Source: Pseudoalteromonas umbrosa (GTDB taxonomy: Bacteria > Pseudomonadota > Gammaproteobacteria > Enterobacterales > Alteromonadaceae). Taken from it: DNA of 64,000 bases. Of the stretch, positions 51,888 to 60,518 are shown piece after piece. How positions within the stretch are numbered: position 1 is the stretch's first letter; the number at the start of each line of letters is the position of its first letter. The DNA is taken from positions 124,001 through 188,000 of the forward strand of contig NZ_JASJUU010000006.1 in NCBI RefSeq assembly GCF_030125375.1, read 5' to 3'. The notes under the pieces are model-generated. The model saw only the letters and a program-made list of their open reading frames with translations, ran no database searches and had not been told where the DNA came from. The translations under genes and the position numbers were made by a program.

Positions 51888-54188
51888 TTAACGCAGCCAC
51901 GCATAGCTGAATTTGGCAAAGAAGGTTTTACTGTCTTTGGTGATATTACTTAGGTCATCATCTTTATAGCCGCTGTCAGAGTAGCCAACAAATAGCACAG
52001 TTTCTGGGTTGAGCTTATATGCATATAATAATTGTGTGCTTAGCTTTTTGTATTGGCTATCAACATCGTCGATATACTTTTGCTGATTGCGTTCTATATC
52101 TAGATTGATCAAGGCTAATCTCACATAGCTGTTGATACCAAATTGATAAGTAAATCTTGCATCAGATAAATTCGCTGTGTAGACATTGTCGCCTTCATGC
52201 TCTAATCGCTCATAGGTGTGGCGTAACTTGACTTCAAAATGGCGGCCTAAACTGAAGTCGAGTGTAGGCTTGACAATATATCTCTGACCTAAGCGGTTAT
52301 TCGCAATATCTAATTTATTACCAGTGTTGAGTGTTAGGCCTGCAAATACACCTGCTTTGGGCTTCATTTCTAAATACATCCACTGAAAGTTTTCGGTAAA
52401 CATATCTGTATTGCCATCGATATTGAGCAGTGATTCGTCATGACGCTGGCCAGTACGTTTTCTGTGGTCAAATCCAAATTGAATGGTACTTTGCAGTGGA
52501 CCTTGTACCTTGAAATTAGACTGTACTTCTTTTTCTAGTAGCTCGCCATCTTCGTTATGAGTGATATCCCAATCACTATACCAATTTGCTCGGTTCCACC
52601 AATTGCTCTCGTCTCCATACCAGCGATACTCAAATCCGGTCACGAATTTATTGAAGTCCACTTGAGAAACAAAGCCTAAGTCAGCACGCATCGCACTGTC
52701 GTAGTTGCGGTAGGAGCCAAATGCTCGCCAGTGTTTACGGTTGTGCTCATAGCTGGCGTAGTAACCAGTACCTCTTTGCTCGCCTTGGTTTTGGACACGT
52801 AAAACACTTTCGTTAATATCGCAGGAGTCGATAGGGTCATCATCACATAGCTCATTTATAAAGTGTTGGTCATATTGCGTATCAGTGCCAACGGCCTGTA
52901 ACTTAATGGTATCGTGTTTGGTAGGGCGATACTTAGCGTCAATACTTACAAGTTGATTTTGGTAGTCTTCGCTTTGTCTTAACGTGCTGGTGGCACCGAC
53001 CGAGAGTTCATCTCCCTTATCGTAGCGATATCTAAAAGCAGCGTTTTCACTTTTTTGCTCAAGAGATACGATGCTTGAGCCAAGGTTGCCAGGTATCAAC
53101 ACGTGTGTTGCATCATCATTGGCAATAAAACCAGCAAACGTATGTCCGCTTTTGCTACTGGTGGCCTTTATCCCATAGTCTGGCGCAGATACGTTACGTG
53201 TATGGACTAAGTTGAGATGTGACGAGAAATAGTCACTGTTTTCTAAGAAAAACGCACGCTTTTCAGGGAAGAATAAACTAAAACTATTATTGATGCTCAG
53301 TTGTCCAGTATCAGCTTCGACTTGAGAAAAATCAGGATTGAGCGTTAAATTTAACGTGGTGTCGGGGGTGACAGCCCACTTAACATCCAATCCGGGGTCA
53401 TAACTTGTTTCACTCTCAAAGTCAGGGACAATTGCGCCATCAATATCACGAGTTTGAGTGTGTGTGACAGCGAGCGCTGGTGTAATAGTGAGATTGCTAT
53501 TTTGTTTTGCAGAAGCAAAGCCACTCACCGCTGGCATCTGGCATATCCAACAACTGTTGTTGTGATCTAGCTGCATATTGGAAATTCTCAGGCGCTCACT
53601 TCTTGGTAAAAAGCGCAAAAACTCCATCGCCATTGTTTTCCTTCCTGGTGAATCATTGAAGTTGAGAACGCGTAGCGGGATCTTCACCTCCACGCGGTAA
53701 CCATCTTCTACAATCATTCCTTTACTTGACCATATACCATGCCATGATGCGTTATCGTTCTTGGTTAGCTCATTTTCAATTGAGTCCATCTGGACGCCAA
53801 GGGGATTAATAAAAAATTGATACGCATTTTGACGGTTATTCAATGAGTCTATTTTTATGCCAACTAAATCGTCATTCCAAATTTTATCTCTATCCCTGTA
53901 ATGGGCTCTAATTTCTTCTGGTTTTGCATCTTTGGCAATAAAAGCGATATAGAGTGCCTCGCCATTTTCATATACGTATGCGGTTGTTGATACTGGACTT
54001 GGTGTGTTGTCATGAGGCCAAGTGACATTGTTTATTGTAATTTCTTTTGCTGATTGCCAAACTGGCTCATTGATTTCTCCGTCAATGGAAGCGGATTGTG
54101 CGATATAAGGTATGTCAATGACTTGTGGTGCTGCTGCAATATTAAACGACAACAGCAAAGCACATGTAAGACTGGTACTTCTAAACAT
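51888..54188 (-). CDS. DUF5916 outer-membrane protein with CBM9-like N-terminal domain
   Basis: The 766-residue exported protein has a signal peptide (about 1-19). A carbohydrate-binding-module-9-like beta-sandwich (about 24-220) includes SIDGEINEPVWQSAKEI and YFFINPLGVQMDSIENE-type motifs. The DUF5916 barrel (about 230-766) has TLNLTLNPDFSQVEADTGQLSINNSFSLFFPEKRAFFLENSDYF and ends FAKFSYAWLR, with aromatic-rich strands typical of the outer membrane. The family is common in Alteromonadales and Bacteroidetes and its function is not established. It lies 177 bp downstream of cysK on the same strand but probably has its own promoter. Confidence 0.85.
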   Translation of the reverse strand: MFRSTSLTCALLLSFNIAAAPQVIDIPYIAQSASIDGEINEPVWQSAKEITINNVTWPHDNTPSPVSTTAYVYENGEALYIAFIAKDAKPEEIRAHYRDRDKIWNDDLVGIKIDSLNNRQNAYQFFINPLGVQMDSIENELTKNDNASWHGIWSSKGMIVEDGYRVEVKIPLRVLNFNDSPGRKTMAMEFLRFLPRSERLRISNMQLDHNNSCWICQMPAVSGFASAKQNSNLTITPALAVTHTQTRDIDGAIVPDFESETSYDPGLDVKWAVTPDTTLNLTLNPDFSQVEADTGQLSINNSFSLFFPEKRAFFLENSDYFSSHLNLVHTRNVSAPDYGIKATSSKSGHTFAGFIANDDATHVLIPGNLGSSIVSLEQKSENAAFRYRYDKGDELSVGATSTLRQSEDYQNQLVSIDAKYRPTKHDTIKLQAVGTDTQYDQHFINELCDDDPIDSCDINESVLRVQNQGEQRGTGYYASYEHNRKHWRAFGSYRNYDSAMRADLGFVSQVDFNKFVTGFEYRWYGDESNWWNRANWYSDWDITHNEDGELLEKEVQSNFKVQGPLQSTIQFGFDHRKRTGQRHDESLLNIDGNTDMFTENFQWMYLEMKPKAGVFAGLTLNTGNKLDIANNRLGQRYIVKPTLDFSLGRHFEVKLRHTYERLEHEGDNVYTANLSDARFTYQFGINSYVRLALINLDIERNQQKYIDDVDSQYKKLSTQLLYAYKLNPETVLFVGYSDSGYKDDDLSNITKDSKTFFAKFSYAWLR

Positions 54189-54387
54189 GATAGGTGATTT
54201 TTTTCGCAGAAACTTTAGGGCGTTAATTTAATAATAATAGTATAAAAGCAACAATTCATTATCGTTGAATAGCGTTAATATCAGGTGAAATCAAGTGAAC
54301 ACACTGAACTTAAAGTATCGTATTTGTATACCTATGAGGTAAAAGCTGGTAAAAAGGGGTTTGGTTTAAATGTAGATCGGGCAAACT

Positions 54388-55536
54388 ATGTCTCTAATAA
54401 TAAAACTCATCGCCGGTATCCTAGGCGGTATCTTGGCAGGTTTGTACTTGCCTTTGGGTCTGACTGAGCTGCTATATACAGCAAAAGTGATTATAGGCCA
54501 GCTAATTAGCTTTACAATTCCTTTGATTATCTTATTTTTTATCGCTTCTGGTATTGCCGGTTTACCTAAAACATCTGGGCACCTTTTGGGTAAGACGGTG
54601 GGTTTTGCATATAGTTCTACGGTAATTGCCGGTACGCTTGCTGTATTACTCGTATTATTTGCCACTGGTTTCTTTGAAGGCAGCATCGTCTATGAAGCCT
54701 CTAAAGGCGCTGAACTGAAAGGGTATATTCAGTTAGAAATTCCACCAATTATGAGTGTAATGACTGCATTAGCAGCTGCGTTTATTTTTGGTATTGGAAT
54801 TAGTCAATTAAACTTAGGCCAATTGAAAGATGTAGTCGATCAAGGTCGAGATGTGATTGATGCTTTGTTGGCTAAAGTAATAATTCCTGCATTACCGTTT
54901 TATATTGCAGGTGTATTTGCTGAAATGGCTGTTGCTGGCACGGTTGTTGATACACTTAGTACATTCGGTGTGGTATTAGTGGCTGCAGTTGGTATGCATT
55001 GGCTATGGCTAACAACATTGTTTATTGTAACTGGTCTTATGTTGAAACGAAGCCCGTTAGAATTGGTCAAAAATATGCTGCCAGCATACTTTACTGCAAT
55101 TGGTACCATGTCCAGTGCAGCAACTATTCCGGTTTCATTGAGAGCGAGTAAAGCAAATGGTGTATCAGAAGAAGTTGCAAACTTTTCTGTTCCCTTATGT
55201 GCTACAATTCATTTATCTGGTTCAACGATAACTATTGTGACATGTGCCATGGCGGTAATGTTTTTATCACCAACGATGGTAATTCCATCATTATTGGAAA
55301 TGTTGCCGTTCATATTTATGCTTGGGGTTGTTATGATTGCGGCGCCTGGTGCACCTGGTGGGGCGGTGATGTCTGCGCTAGGTTTGCTGACGTCGATGCT
55401 TGGTTTTGATGAAAGTGCGATTGCACTGATGATTGCACTTTATCTTGCACAAGACAGCTTCGGTACTGCCTGTAATGTAACGGGTGATGGTGTGATTGCA
55501 CTGTGGGTTAACCGGTTCTCTGAAAAAGCAGAGTAG
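54388..55536 (+). CDS. Dicarboxylate/amino acid:cation symporter (DAACS family)
   Basis: The 382-residue inner-membrane protein keeps the key family motifs: a serine-rich SSAATIPVSLRASKANGVSEEV in hairpin 1, PLCATIHLSGSTITI in TM7 (the NMDGT equivalent), and AQDSFGTACNVTGDGVIALWVNR in TM8, where Asp and Asn contact Na+ and substrate. The usual NMDGT is altered to HLSGS, and the Arg normally following D is not obvious, so substrate preference may differ from glutamate or aspartate. It is shorter than GltP (about 437 residues). The ribosome site is weak. Confidence 0.85.
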   Translation: MSLIIKLIAGILGGILAGLYLPLGLTELLYTAKVIIGQLISFTIPLIILFFIASGIAGLPKTSGHLLGKTVGFAYSSTVIAGTLAVLLVLFATGFFEGSIVYEASKGAELKGYIQLEIPPIMSVMTALAAAFIFGIGISQLNLGQLKDVVDQGRDVIDALLAKVIIPALPFYIAGVFAEMAVAGTVVDTLSTFGVVLVAAVGMHWLWLTTLFIVTGLMLKRSPLELVKNMLPAYFTAIGTMSSAATIPVSLRASKANGVSEEVANFSVPLCATIHLSGSTITIVTCAMAVMFLSPTMVIPSLLEMLPFIFMLGVVMIAAPGAPGGAVMSALGLLTSMLGFDESAIALMIALYLAQDSFGTACNVTGDGVIALWVNRFSEKAE

Positions 55537-55595
55537 TCAACTGAAAATCTAGTAATATAGTCTTATATTGATAGGTTGGCTTAATGTAACAGATT

Positions 55596-55632
55596 ATGCT
55601 TTGCGGAATTATATGTTAATCTCGCAAAGCAT
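55596..55632. repeat. Long inverted repeat upstream of uvrY
   Basis: Perfect 10-bp arms ATGCTTTGCG and CGCAAAGCAT flank a 17-nt AT-rich spacer. It lies between the symporter stop and the uvrY start (43 nt away). It could be an operator, a weak terminator, or a leader structure for uvrY. Confidence 0.55.
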
Positions 55633-55675
55633 ATCGAATAGATTTTTTACCAAGGGCTAGCGTGAGGATGTTCCA

Positions 55676-56326
55676 TTGATTAACGTACTTTTAGTTGATG
55701 ATCATGAACTTGTAAGGACTGGGATCAAGCGTATCTTAGATGATGTACGTGGTTTCAAGGTGGTCGGAGAGGCTAAAACTGGGGAAGAAGCGGTTACTTT
55801 TTGCCGCCAAAATGAACCTGATATCGTATTAATGGACATGAATATGCCTGGGATCGGTGGTTTAGAAGCGACTAAGAAAATCTGTCGTTATTGCCCTGAT
55901 GTAAAGGTGATTGTACTTACCGTGCACTGTGAAGACCCATTTCCAAGCAAAGTGATGCAAATAGGCGCACATGGATATTTAACAAAAAGCGCGGGTCCTG
56001 ACGAAATGATCAATGCAATCCGTTCAGTCAATTCAGGTCAGCGTTACATTGCGCCTGAAATCGCACAGCAAATAGCATTGGCACAGTTTAGCGGTAAAGT
56101 GGATGAAAACCCATTCCAGTCGTTGTCTGACCGAGAGTTGCAAATCATGTTGATGATAACTAAAGGTGAGAAAGCGCAAGACATTGCTGAGCGATTGAAC
56201 TTGAGTTCTAAAACAGTGAACAGTTATCGCTACCGAATGTTTGAAAAATTGGACGTTAGCGGTGATGTAGAGCTGACTCATTTAGCAATTCGTCATAAAA
56301 TGATTGATATTGATAGTTCTCGATAA
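55676..56326 (+). CDS. uvrY: Response regulator UvrY (GacA/VarA family)
   Basis: The 216-residue regulator has a receiver (1-120; acidic DDHEL, phospho-Asp in IVLMDMNMPGIGG, Thr and Lys near LTVHCED and LTKSAG) and a LuxR-type HTH (about 145-210: LSDRELQIMLMITKGEKAQDIAERL). UvrY, with kinase BarA, activates csrB-type small RNAs. The start is TTG with GAGG about 8 nt upstream. It is followed by uvrC after 14 bp, the standard uvrY-uvrC order. Confidence 0.95.
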   Translation: MINVLLVDDHELVRTGIKRILDDVRGFKVVGEAKTGEEAVTFCRQNEPDIVLMDMNMPGIGGLEATKKICRYCPDVKVIVLTVHCEDPFPSKVMQIGAHGYLTKSAGPDEMINAIRSVNSGQRYIAPEIAQQIALAQFSGKVDENPFQSLSDRELQIMLMITKGEKAQDIAERLNLSSKTVNSYRYRMFEKLDVSGDVELTHLAIRHKMIDIDSSR

Positions 56327-56340
56327 TCAAATTCATTTGA

Positions 56341-58164
56341 ATGGCAGATTTTGACCACAAATCGTTTTTAAAAACATTGTCTACTGAGCCTGGTGTTTAT
56401 CGTATGTATGATAAAGAACACCAGGTGATTTATGTTGGTAAAGCTAAAAACTTAAAAAAGAGAGTAAGCAGTTACTTTCGCATTAATATCCCTGATAGTA
56501 AAACCCGTGTTTTAGTAAGTAACATTTATAATATTGAGGTTACACTTACAAATACTGAAACCGAAGCGCTCTTACTCGAAAATAACTTAATTAAAAAATA
56601 TCAACCTAGATACAATATCCTACTCCGCGATGATAAATCGTACCCTTATATTCTTCTTACAGATCATAAACACCCTAGGATTGCATTTCATCGTGGTGCT
56701 CGTAAACAAAAAGGGGAGTATTTCGGACCTTTTCCTAGCAGCGCAGCGGTATCTGAAAGCCTGCGCTTAATGCAAAAAATCTTTCCTGTTCGTCAATGTG
56801 AAGATGCTTATTATCGAGCTCGAAGCAGGCCTTGCTTGCAATATCAACTAAAACGTTGCTCAGCACCGTGCGTTGATAAAGTCTCGCATGGTGAATATGC
56901 CGAGCAAGTCGATTTAGTAAGGCAGTTTTTGAGCGGCAAGTCACATTTAGTTATAGAGTCTTTAGTGAGCAAAATGGAAAGTGCGAGTATGGCGCTCAAC
57001 TTTGAGGCGGCCGCTAAGTATCGAGACCAGATAGCGCTGCTAAGACAAATGCAGGAACAACAATCTGTTGCTGGTAATTTTGCAGAAATGGATGTGATTG
57101 GTTTTGCACAGCGTAATGGCTTGTCTGCAATCCACATGCTGATGATCCGAGACCATAAAATTTTAGGCAGTAAAACGTATTTTCCAAAGGTACCAAAGGA
57201 CTCATCAGAAGATGAAATCTTAACCTCTTTTGTGGGACAGTATTATGTGTCTAACGGTTCTAATGCACGAATTGCAAATGACATCGTGTTGCCATTTGAG
57301 TTGTCTGAGCAAAAAGAGCTGACAGAGGCGCTTACACAGCTTGCGCAACGTAAGGTGCATGTAAGATCAAATGTTCGTGCTGAGCGAGCTAATTATTTAG
57401 CACTGGCAACAAAAAATGCCATGAATAGTATTATGGTGAAGCAAAGCACACAAGATGCTGTCAGTAAGCGCTATGCTTTGCTGAAGGAAGCTGTCGGTTT
57501 AGTAGATATTACTCGTATGGAATGTTTCGACATCAGTCATACGATGGGGGAAAATACTGTTGCATCATGTGTTGTATTTGATGCCCAAGGACCCAATACA
57601 AAAGAGTATCGCCGTTATAATGTTTCTGGAATTACACCGGGGGATGATTATGCAGCAATGGACTTTGCATTGAATAAGCGTTATTCAAAAGTCACAGATG
57701 AGTCTAAAGTACCTGACATTATCTTTATTGACGGAGGAAAAGGGCAGTTGGCAAGAGCTGAAGCATTTTTTGAGCATTGGCAATTAGAAAAGATGCCAAT
57801 GCTAATCGGCGTTGCCAAAGGGACTAGTCGTAAACCAGGGTTGGAAACATTATTGTTTGACGCAGGTCGCAAGACAATAAACTTAGAAAGTGATTCACCC
57901 GCACTGCATTTAATTCAGCATATTCGGGATGAGTCGCATCGCTTTGCGATTGCCGGACATCGCAATAAAAGGCAAAAGCAGCGTACTCAGTCTGTATTAG
58001 AAGAAATAGGTGGAGTAGGTAATAAGCGTCGTCAAGCGTTATTGAAGTATTTAGGAGGGTTACAGGGCGTTAAATCTGCAAATATACAACAATTGGGGCA
58101 AGTACCCGGGATCAGTCCGCAGTTGGCTGAAAAGATATTTAACCATTTGCATGACAAAGCTTGA
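56341..58164 (+). CDS. uvrC: Excinuclease ABC subunit C
   Basis: The 607-residue nucleotide-excision-repair endonuclease makes both incisions in the UvrB-DNA complex. It has a GIY-YIG domain (about 12-95: TEPGVYRMYDKEHQVIYVGKAKNLKKRV), a Cys-rich segment (CLQYQLKRCSAPC), a UVR coiled-coil helix that binds UvrB (about 203-238), a RNase H-like C-terminal nuclease (about 395-540: ECFDISHTMGENTVASCVVFD) and a HhH tail (IGGVGNKRRQALLKYLGG). All expected domains are complete. pgsA follows after 42 bp. Confidence 0.97.
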   Translation: MADFDHKSFLKTLSTEPGVYRMYDKEHQVIYVGKAKNLKKRVSSYFRINIPDSKTRVLVSNIYNIEVTLTNTETEALLLENNLIKKYQPRYNILLRDDKSYPYILLTDHKHPRIAFHRGARKQKGEYFGPFPSSAAVSESLRLMQKIFPVRQCEDAYYRARSRPCLQYQLKRCSAPCVDKVSHGEYAEQVDLVRQFLSGKSHLVIESLVSKMESASMALNFEAAAKYRDQIALLRQMQEQQSVAGNFAEMDVIGFAQRNGLSAIHMLMIRDHKILGSKTYFPKVPKDSSEDEILTSFVGQYYVSNGSNARIANDIVLPFELSEQKELTEALTQLAQRKVHVRSNVRAERANYLALATKNAMNSIMVKQSTQDAVSKRYALLKEAVGLVDITRMECFDISHTMGENTVASCVVFDAQGPNTKEYRRYNVSGITPGDDYAAMDFALNKRYSKVTDESKVPDIIFIDGGKGQLARAEAFFEHWQLEKMPMLIGVAKGTSRKPGLETLLFDAGRKTINLESDSPALHLIQHIRDESHRFAIAGHRNKRQKQRTQSVLEEIGGVGNKRRQALLKYLGGLQGVKSANIQQLGQVPGISPQLAEKIFNHLHDKA

Positions 58165-58206
58165 TACTTCATGCGAACATATAAAAAAAGAATTCTTTAA
58201 GTAGTT

Positions 58207-58752
58207 ATGTGGAATATTCCAAACACACTAACAACATTTAGGTTGTTTCTCATCCCTGTTTTTGCTGTGGTATTTTACTTGCCGTATTCATGGGCGTTTT
58301 TTGCTGCCGCATTTATTTTTTGGTTGGCTTCGGTCACGGATATTTTAGATGGTTATCTTGCACGTAAATTAAATCAGTCTACGCCATTTGGGGCGTTCTT
58401 GGATCCAGTTGCTGATAAAGTAATGGTAAGCGTTGCGCTAGTAATGATTGCAGCCCATTATCAAAACGTATGGATCACATTTGCTGCAGTTGTAATTATT
58501 AGCCGTGAAATTGTTATATCAGCACTTCGAGAATGGATGGCTGGTCTTGGTAAACGAGCGAGCGTTGCCGTTTCTTCTTTGGGTAAATTTAAAACTGCAG
58601 CCCAGATGCTGGCAATTATTGGCTTAATTTGGCAGTTTTCACCGTGGATGTTGATGCTTAGTTATATTCTTTTAGCTACCGCGACTTTATTGACCATAGT
58701 GTCTATGCTGCAATATTTGATTGCTGCTAAGGGTGAATTGCTCAAATCTTAA
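58207..58752 (+). CDS. pgsA: CDP-diacylglycerol-glycerol-3-phosphate 3-phosphatidyltransferase
   Basis: The 181-residue membrane enzyme makes phosphatidylglycerophosphate, the first committed step to phosphatidylglycerol. The CDP-alcohol transferase motif D-G-x2-A-R-x8-G-x3-D-x3-D is intact in DGYLARKLNQSTPFGAFLDP and the following VAD. The protein has about five transmembrane helices. The uvrC-pgsA order and the tRNA-Gly/Cys/Leu genes after it match E. coli. Confidence 0.96.
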   Translation: MWNIPNTLTTFRLFLIPVFAVVFYLPYSWAFFAAAFIFWLASVTDILDGYLARKLNQSTPFGAFLDPVADKVMVSVALVMIAAHYQNVWITFAAVVIISREIVISALREWMAGLGKRASVAVSSLGKFKTAAQMLAIIGLIWQFSPWMLMLSYILLATATLLTIVSMLQYLIAAKGELLKS

Positions 58753-58823
58753 TTGATATTGAGCAATTACAGTACGGTTTAGATAAAAAATAAGCAAACA
58801 GTTAAAAACATTCATTTTTTATA

Positions 58824-58851
58824 TTGACGCAATCAAGAAGTTCTGTAGAAT
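58824..58851 (+). promoter_or_regulatory. Promoter of the tRNA array
   Basis: TTGACG (58824-58829) and TAGAAT (58846-58851) are spaced 16 bp and followed by a GC-rich discriminator (GCGTCCG), the form expected for stable-RNA promoters under stringent (ppGpp/DksA) control. The first tRNA starts 75 bp downstream. Confidence 0.75.
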
Positions 58852-58925
58852 GCGTCCGTGTTGAGAGACAACAGTCATCAAAACGAAATGTAGCTAAAGC
58901 ACTTTAAGTTGCTTAAGTTTATGTT

Positions 58926-59001
58926 GCGAGTATAGCTCAGCTGGTAGAGCGCGACCTTGCCAAGGTCGAGGTCACGAGTTCGAACCTCGTTACTCGCTCC
59001 A
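58926..59001 (+). tRNA. tRNA-Gly(GCC), copy 1
   Basis: 76 nt including encoded CCA. Acceptor GCGAGTA/TACTCGC, anticodon loop TTGCCAA, T loop GTTCGAAC. First gene of an eight-gene array. Confidence 0.97.
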
Positions 59002-59020
59002 AATTTGATGCTGATTGAAT

Positions 59021-59094
59021 GGCGGAATGGCAGAGTGGCCATGCAGCGGATTGCAAATCCGTCTACCTCGGTTCGACTCCGGGTTCCGCCTCCA
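59021..59094 (+). tRNA. tRNA-Cys(GCA), copy 1
   Basis: 74 nt with CCA. Acceptor GGCGGAA/TTCCGCC, anticodon loop TTGCAAA, T loop GTTCGACTC. Confidence 0.97.
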
Positions 59095-59132
59095 TTTTCT
59101 CAATATAATCCACATGCGAAAGCAAACCCGAT

Positions 59133-59219
59133 GCCCGGGTGGTGGAATTGGTAGACACAAGGGATTTAAAATCCCTCGCTGGTAACAGCGTGCCGGTTCA
59201 AGTCCGGCCCCGGGCACCA
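59133..59219 (+). tRNA. tRNA-Leu(TAA), copy 1
   Basis: 87 nt class II tRNA with CCA. Acceptor GCCCGGG/CCCGGGC, anticodon loop TTTAAAA, long variable arm CGCTGGTAACAGCG. Confidence 0.97.
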
Positions 59220-59227
59220 TTTATTGT

Positions 59228-59303
59228 GCGAGTATAGCTCAGCTGGTAGAGCGCGACCTTGCCAAGGTCGAGGTCACGAGTTCGAACCTCGTTACTCGCT
59301 CCA
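59228..59303 (+). tRNA. tRNA-Gly(GCC), copy 2
   Basis: 76 nt, sequence identical by eye to the copy at 58926. It follows the Leu gene after 8 nt. Confidence 0.97.
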
Positions 59304-59338
59304 ACTTTATATTAAGGTTGGCTTTTGCAAAACCCGAT

Positions 59339-59425
59339 GCCCGGGTGGTGGAATTGGTAGACACAAGGGATTTAAAATCCCTCGCTGGTAACAGCGTGCC
59401 GGTTCAAGTCCGGCCCCGGGCACCA
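59339..59425 (+). tRNA. tRNA-Leu(TAA), copy 2
   Basis: 87 nt, identical by eye to the copy at 59133. No Cys gene precedes it here, so this repeat unit is shortened. Confidence 0.97.
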
Positions 59426-59444
59426 CTTACTTGTAAGTGTAAAT

Positions 59445-59520
59445 GCGAGTATAGCTCAGCTGGTAGAGCGCGACCTTGCCAAGGTCGAGGTCACGAGTTC
59501 GAACCTCGTTACTCGCTCCA
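59445..59520 (+). tRNA. tRNA-Gly(GCC), copy 3
   Basis: 76 nt, identical by eye to the other two Gly copies. Confidence 0.97.
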
Positions 59521-59535
59521 ACTCTTTTAGAGTTT

Positions 59536-59609
59536 GGCGGAATGGCAGAGTGGCCATGCAGCGGATTGCAAATCCGTCTACCTCGGTTCGACTCCGGGTT
59601 CCGCCTCCA
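59536..59609 (+). tRNA. tRNA-Cys(GCA), copy 2
   Basis: 74 nt, identical by eye to the copy at 59021. Confidence 0.97.
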
Positions 59610-59646
59610 TTTACTTCCACAGTTTCTACATAAGTAGACATCCGAT

Positions 59647-59733
59647 GCCCGGGTGGTGGAATTGGTAGACACAAGGGATTTAAAATCCCTCGCTGGTAAC
59701 AGCGTGCCGGTTCAAGTCCGGCCCCGGGCACCA
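59647..59733 (+). tRNA. tRNA-Leu(TAA), copy 3
   Basis: 87 nt, identical by eye to the other Leu(TAA) copies. Last gene of the array; TTTTATT follows immediately. Confidence 0.97.
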
Positions 59734-59842
59734 TTTTATTCTTCACGATTACAAACACCCTTTTTAAGAAGCTATCACCCTTTTTCTGGTTATATAAACG
59801 TTAGGTTTTATTTTTATCAAGGGCATAGCGTAAAACGTGAAT

Positions 59843-59868
59843 AATCAACGGGTGAGACCCCGTTGATT
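59843..59868. terminator. Hairpin downstream of the tRNA array
   Basis: A 10-bp perfect stem AATCAACGGG/CCCGTTGATT with a 6-nt loop lies in the 218-bp gap between the array and the minus-strand sigma cluster. T-richness downstream is weak, so it may terminate either transcript. Confidence 0.5.
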
Positions 59869-59951
59869 CGTTAATTCACAGCCAATAGAAGTAATTTACT
59901 AAATTTATATTTGAGTCAGTATAATTTTAAACGGTTACCTAACAGTCCTTT

Positions 59952-60518
59952 TTAGTTAGGCAATGAAAAAAATTCCAACATGAGCTTAAAGTGTCCTGAA
60001 CCAAAGTATTCACTTGAAATGATTTTGCCATGGCCGCTTACACAGTCGCCTTCGAATGAATGCACAAGTTCCCCTTCCATAACAACTTGTCTGCTATTTT
60101 TTGCCCAGTAAATTCTAATGCCTTGTTTGGTCCCTCTAAATGTATCAAAGTAGTCATTGAACTCACGTTCTTTACCTTTCAGGGGGTTTAATTCAAAGTC
60201 TACATTTTCACTCAGATCTTGCTCATATGAGCTAAAGACCGCCAGTTGGAAAGTATCATTGATAATGGTATCAAAATCCCACCATGGTTTATCTGATGTC
60301 TTTAATTCTGGGCTCGCAGCTAATAGCGGCACTTCAAAATCTAAATTCTGAGTGATTTTTTGTGTTGATTTTTGCTGATTATAGATTCGCTCAATAATTG
60401 CGACCTCTTGTGGAGTGAGTTCTTGCTCTTGCGCATTTTCAAACTCCGTAATTGATTTTGCAATGAGGTGATCTTCAAGCGACTCTAATACCTTGTCTGT
60501 GATCTTAACCTTATTCAT
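59952..60518 (-). CDS. Unknown protein coupled to the sigma factor gene
   Basis: The 188-residue cytoplasmic-looking protein has no recognised domain. The N-terminal half is acidic and helical (LESLEDHLIAKSITEFENAQEQELTPQEVAIIERIY). The C-terminal half (about 85-188) is rich in beta-strand pattern and aromatics (QGIRIYWAKNSRQVVMEGELVHSFEGDCVSGHGK) and ends FKLMLEFFSLPN. It has one cysteine. Its ATG overlaps the sigma-factor stop (ATGA), so translation is coupled. By position it could be an anti-sigma, co-factor or effector, but the sequence gives no proof. Confidence 0.75.
   Translation of the reverse strand: MNKVKITDKVLESLEDHLIAKSITEFENAQEQELTPQEVAIIERIYNQQKSTQKITQNLDFEVPLLAASPELKTSDKPWWDFDTIINDTFQLAVFSSYEQDLSENVDFELNPLKGKEREFNDYFDTFRGTKQGIRIYWAKNSRQVVMEGELVHSFEGDCVSGHGKIISSEYFGSGHFKLMLEFFSLPN

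Larger units (their letters stand above)
58926..59733 (+). repeat. tRNA tandem array, Gly-Cys-Leu repeat units
   Basis: Three units occur: G-C-L, G-L (Cys lost) and G-C-L. The spacers differ in length and sequence while the tRNA genes are conserved. This indicates past duplications of a three-gene ancestor (as in E. coli glyW-cysT-leuZ) followed by spacer drift. Open reading frames across it are artefacts. Confidence 0.9.

Noticed and set aside
59318..59758. Several open frames over the tRNA array, some encoding repeated Gly/Arg/Cys-rich text
   Set aside because: These are well-known artefacts of reading tRNA genes as protein; they have identical copies at each tRNA repeat.
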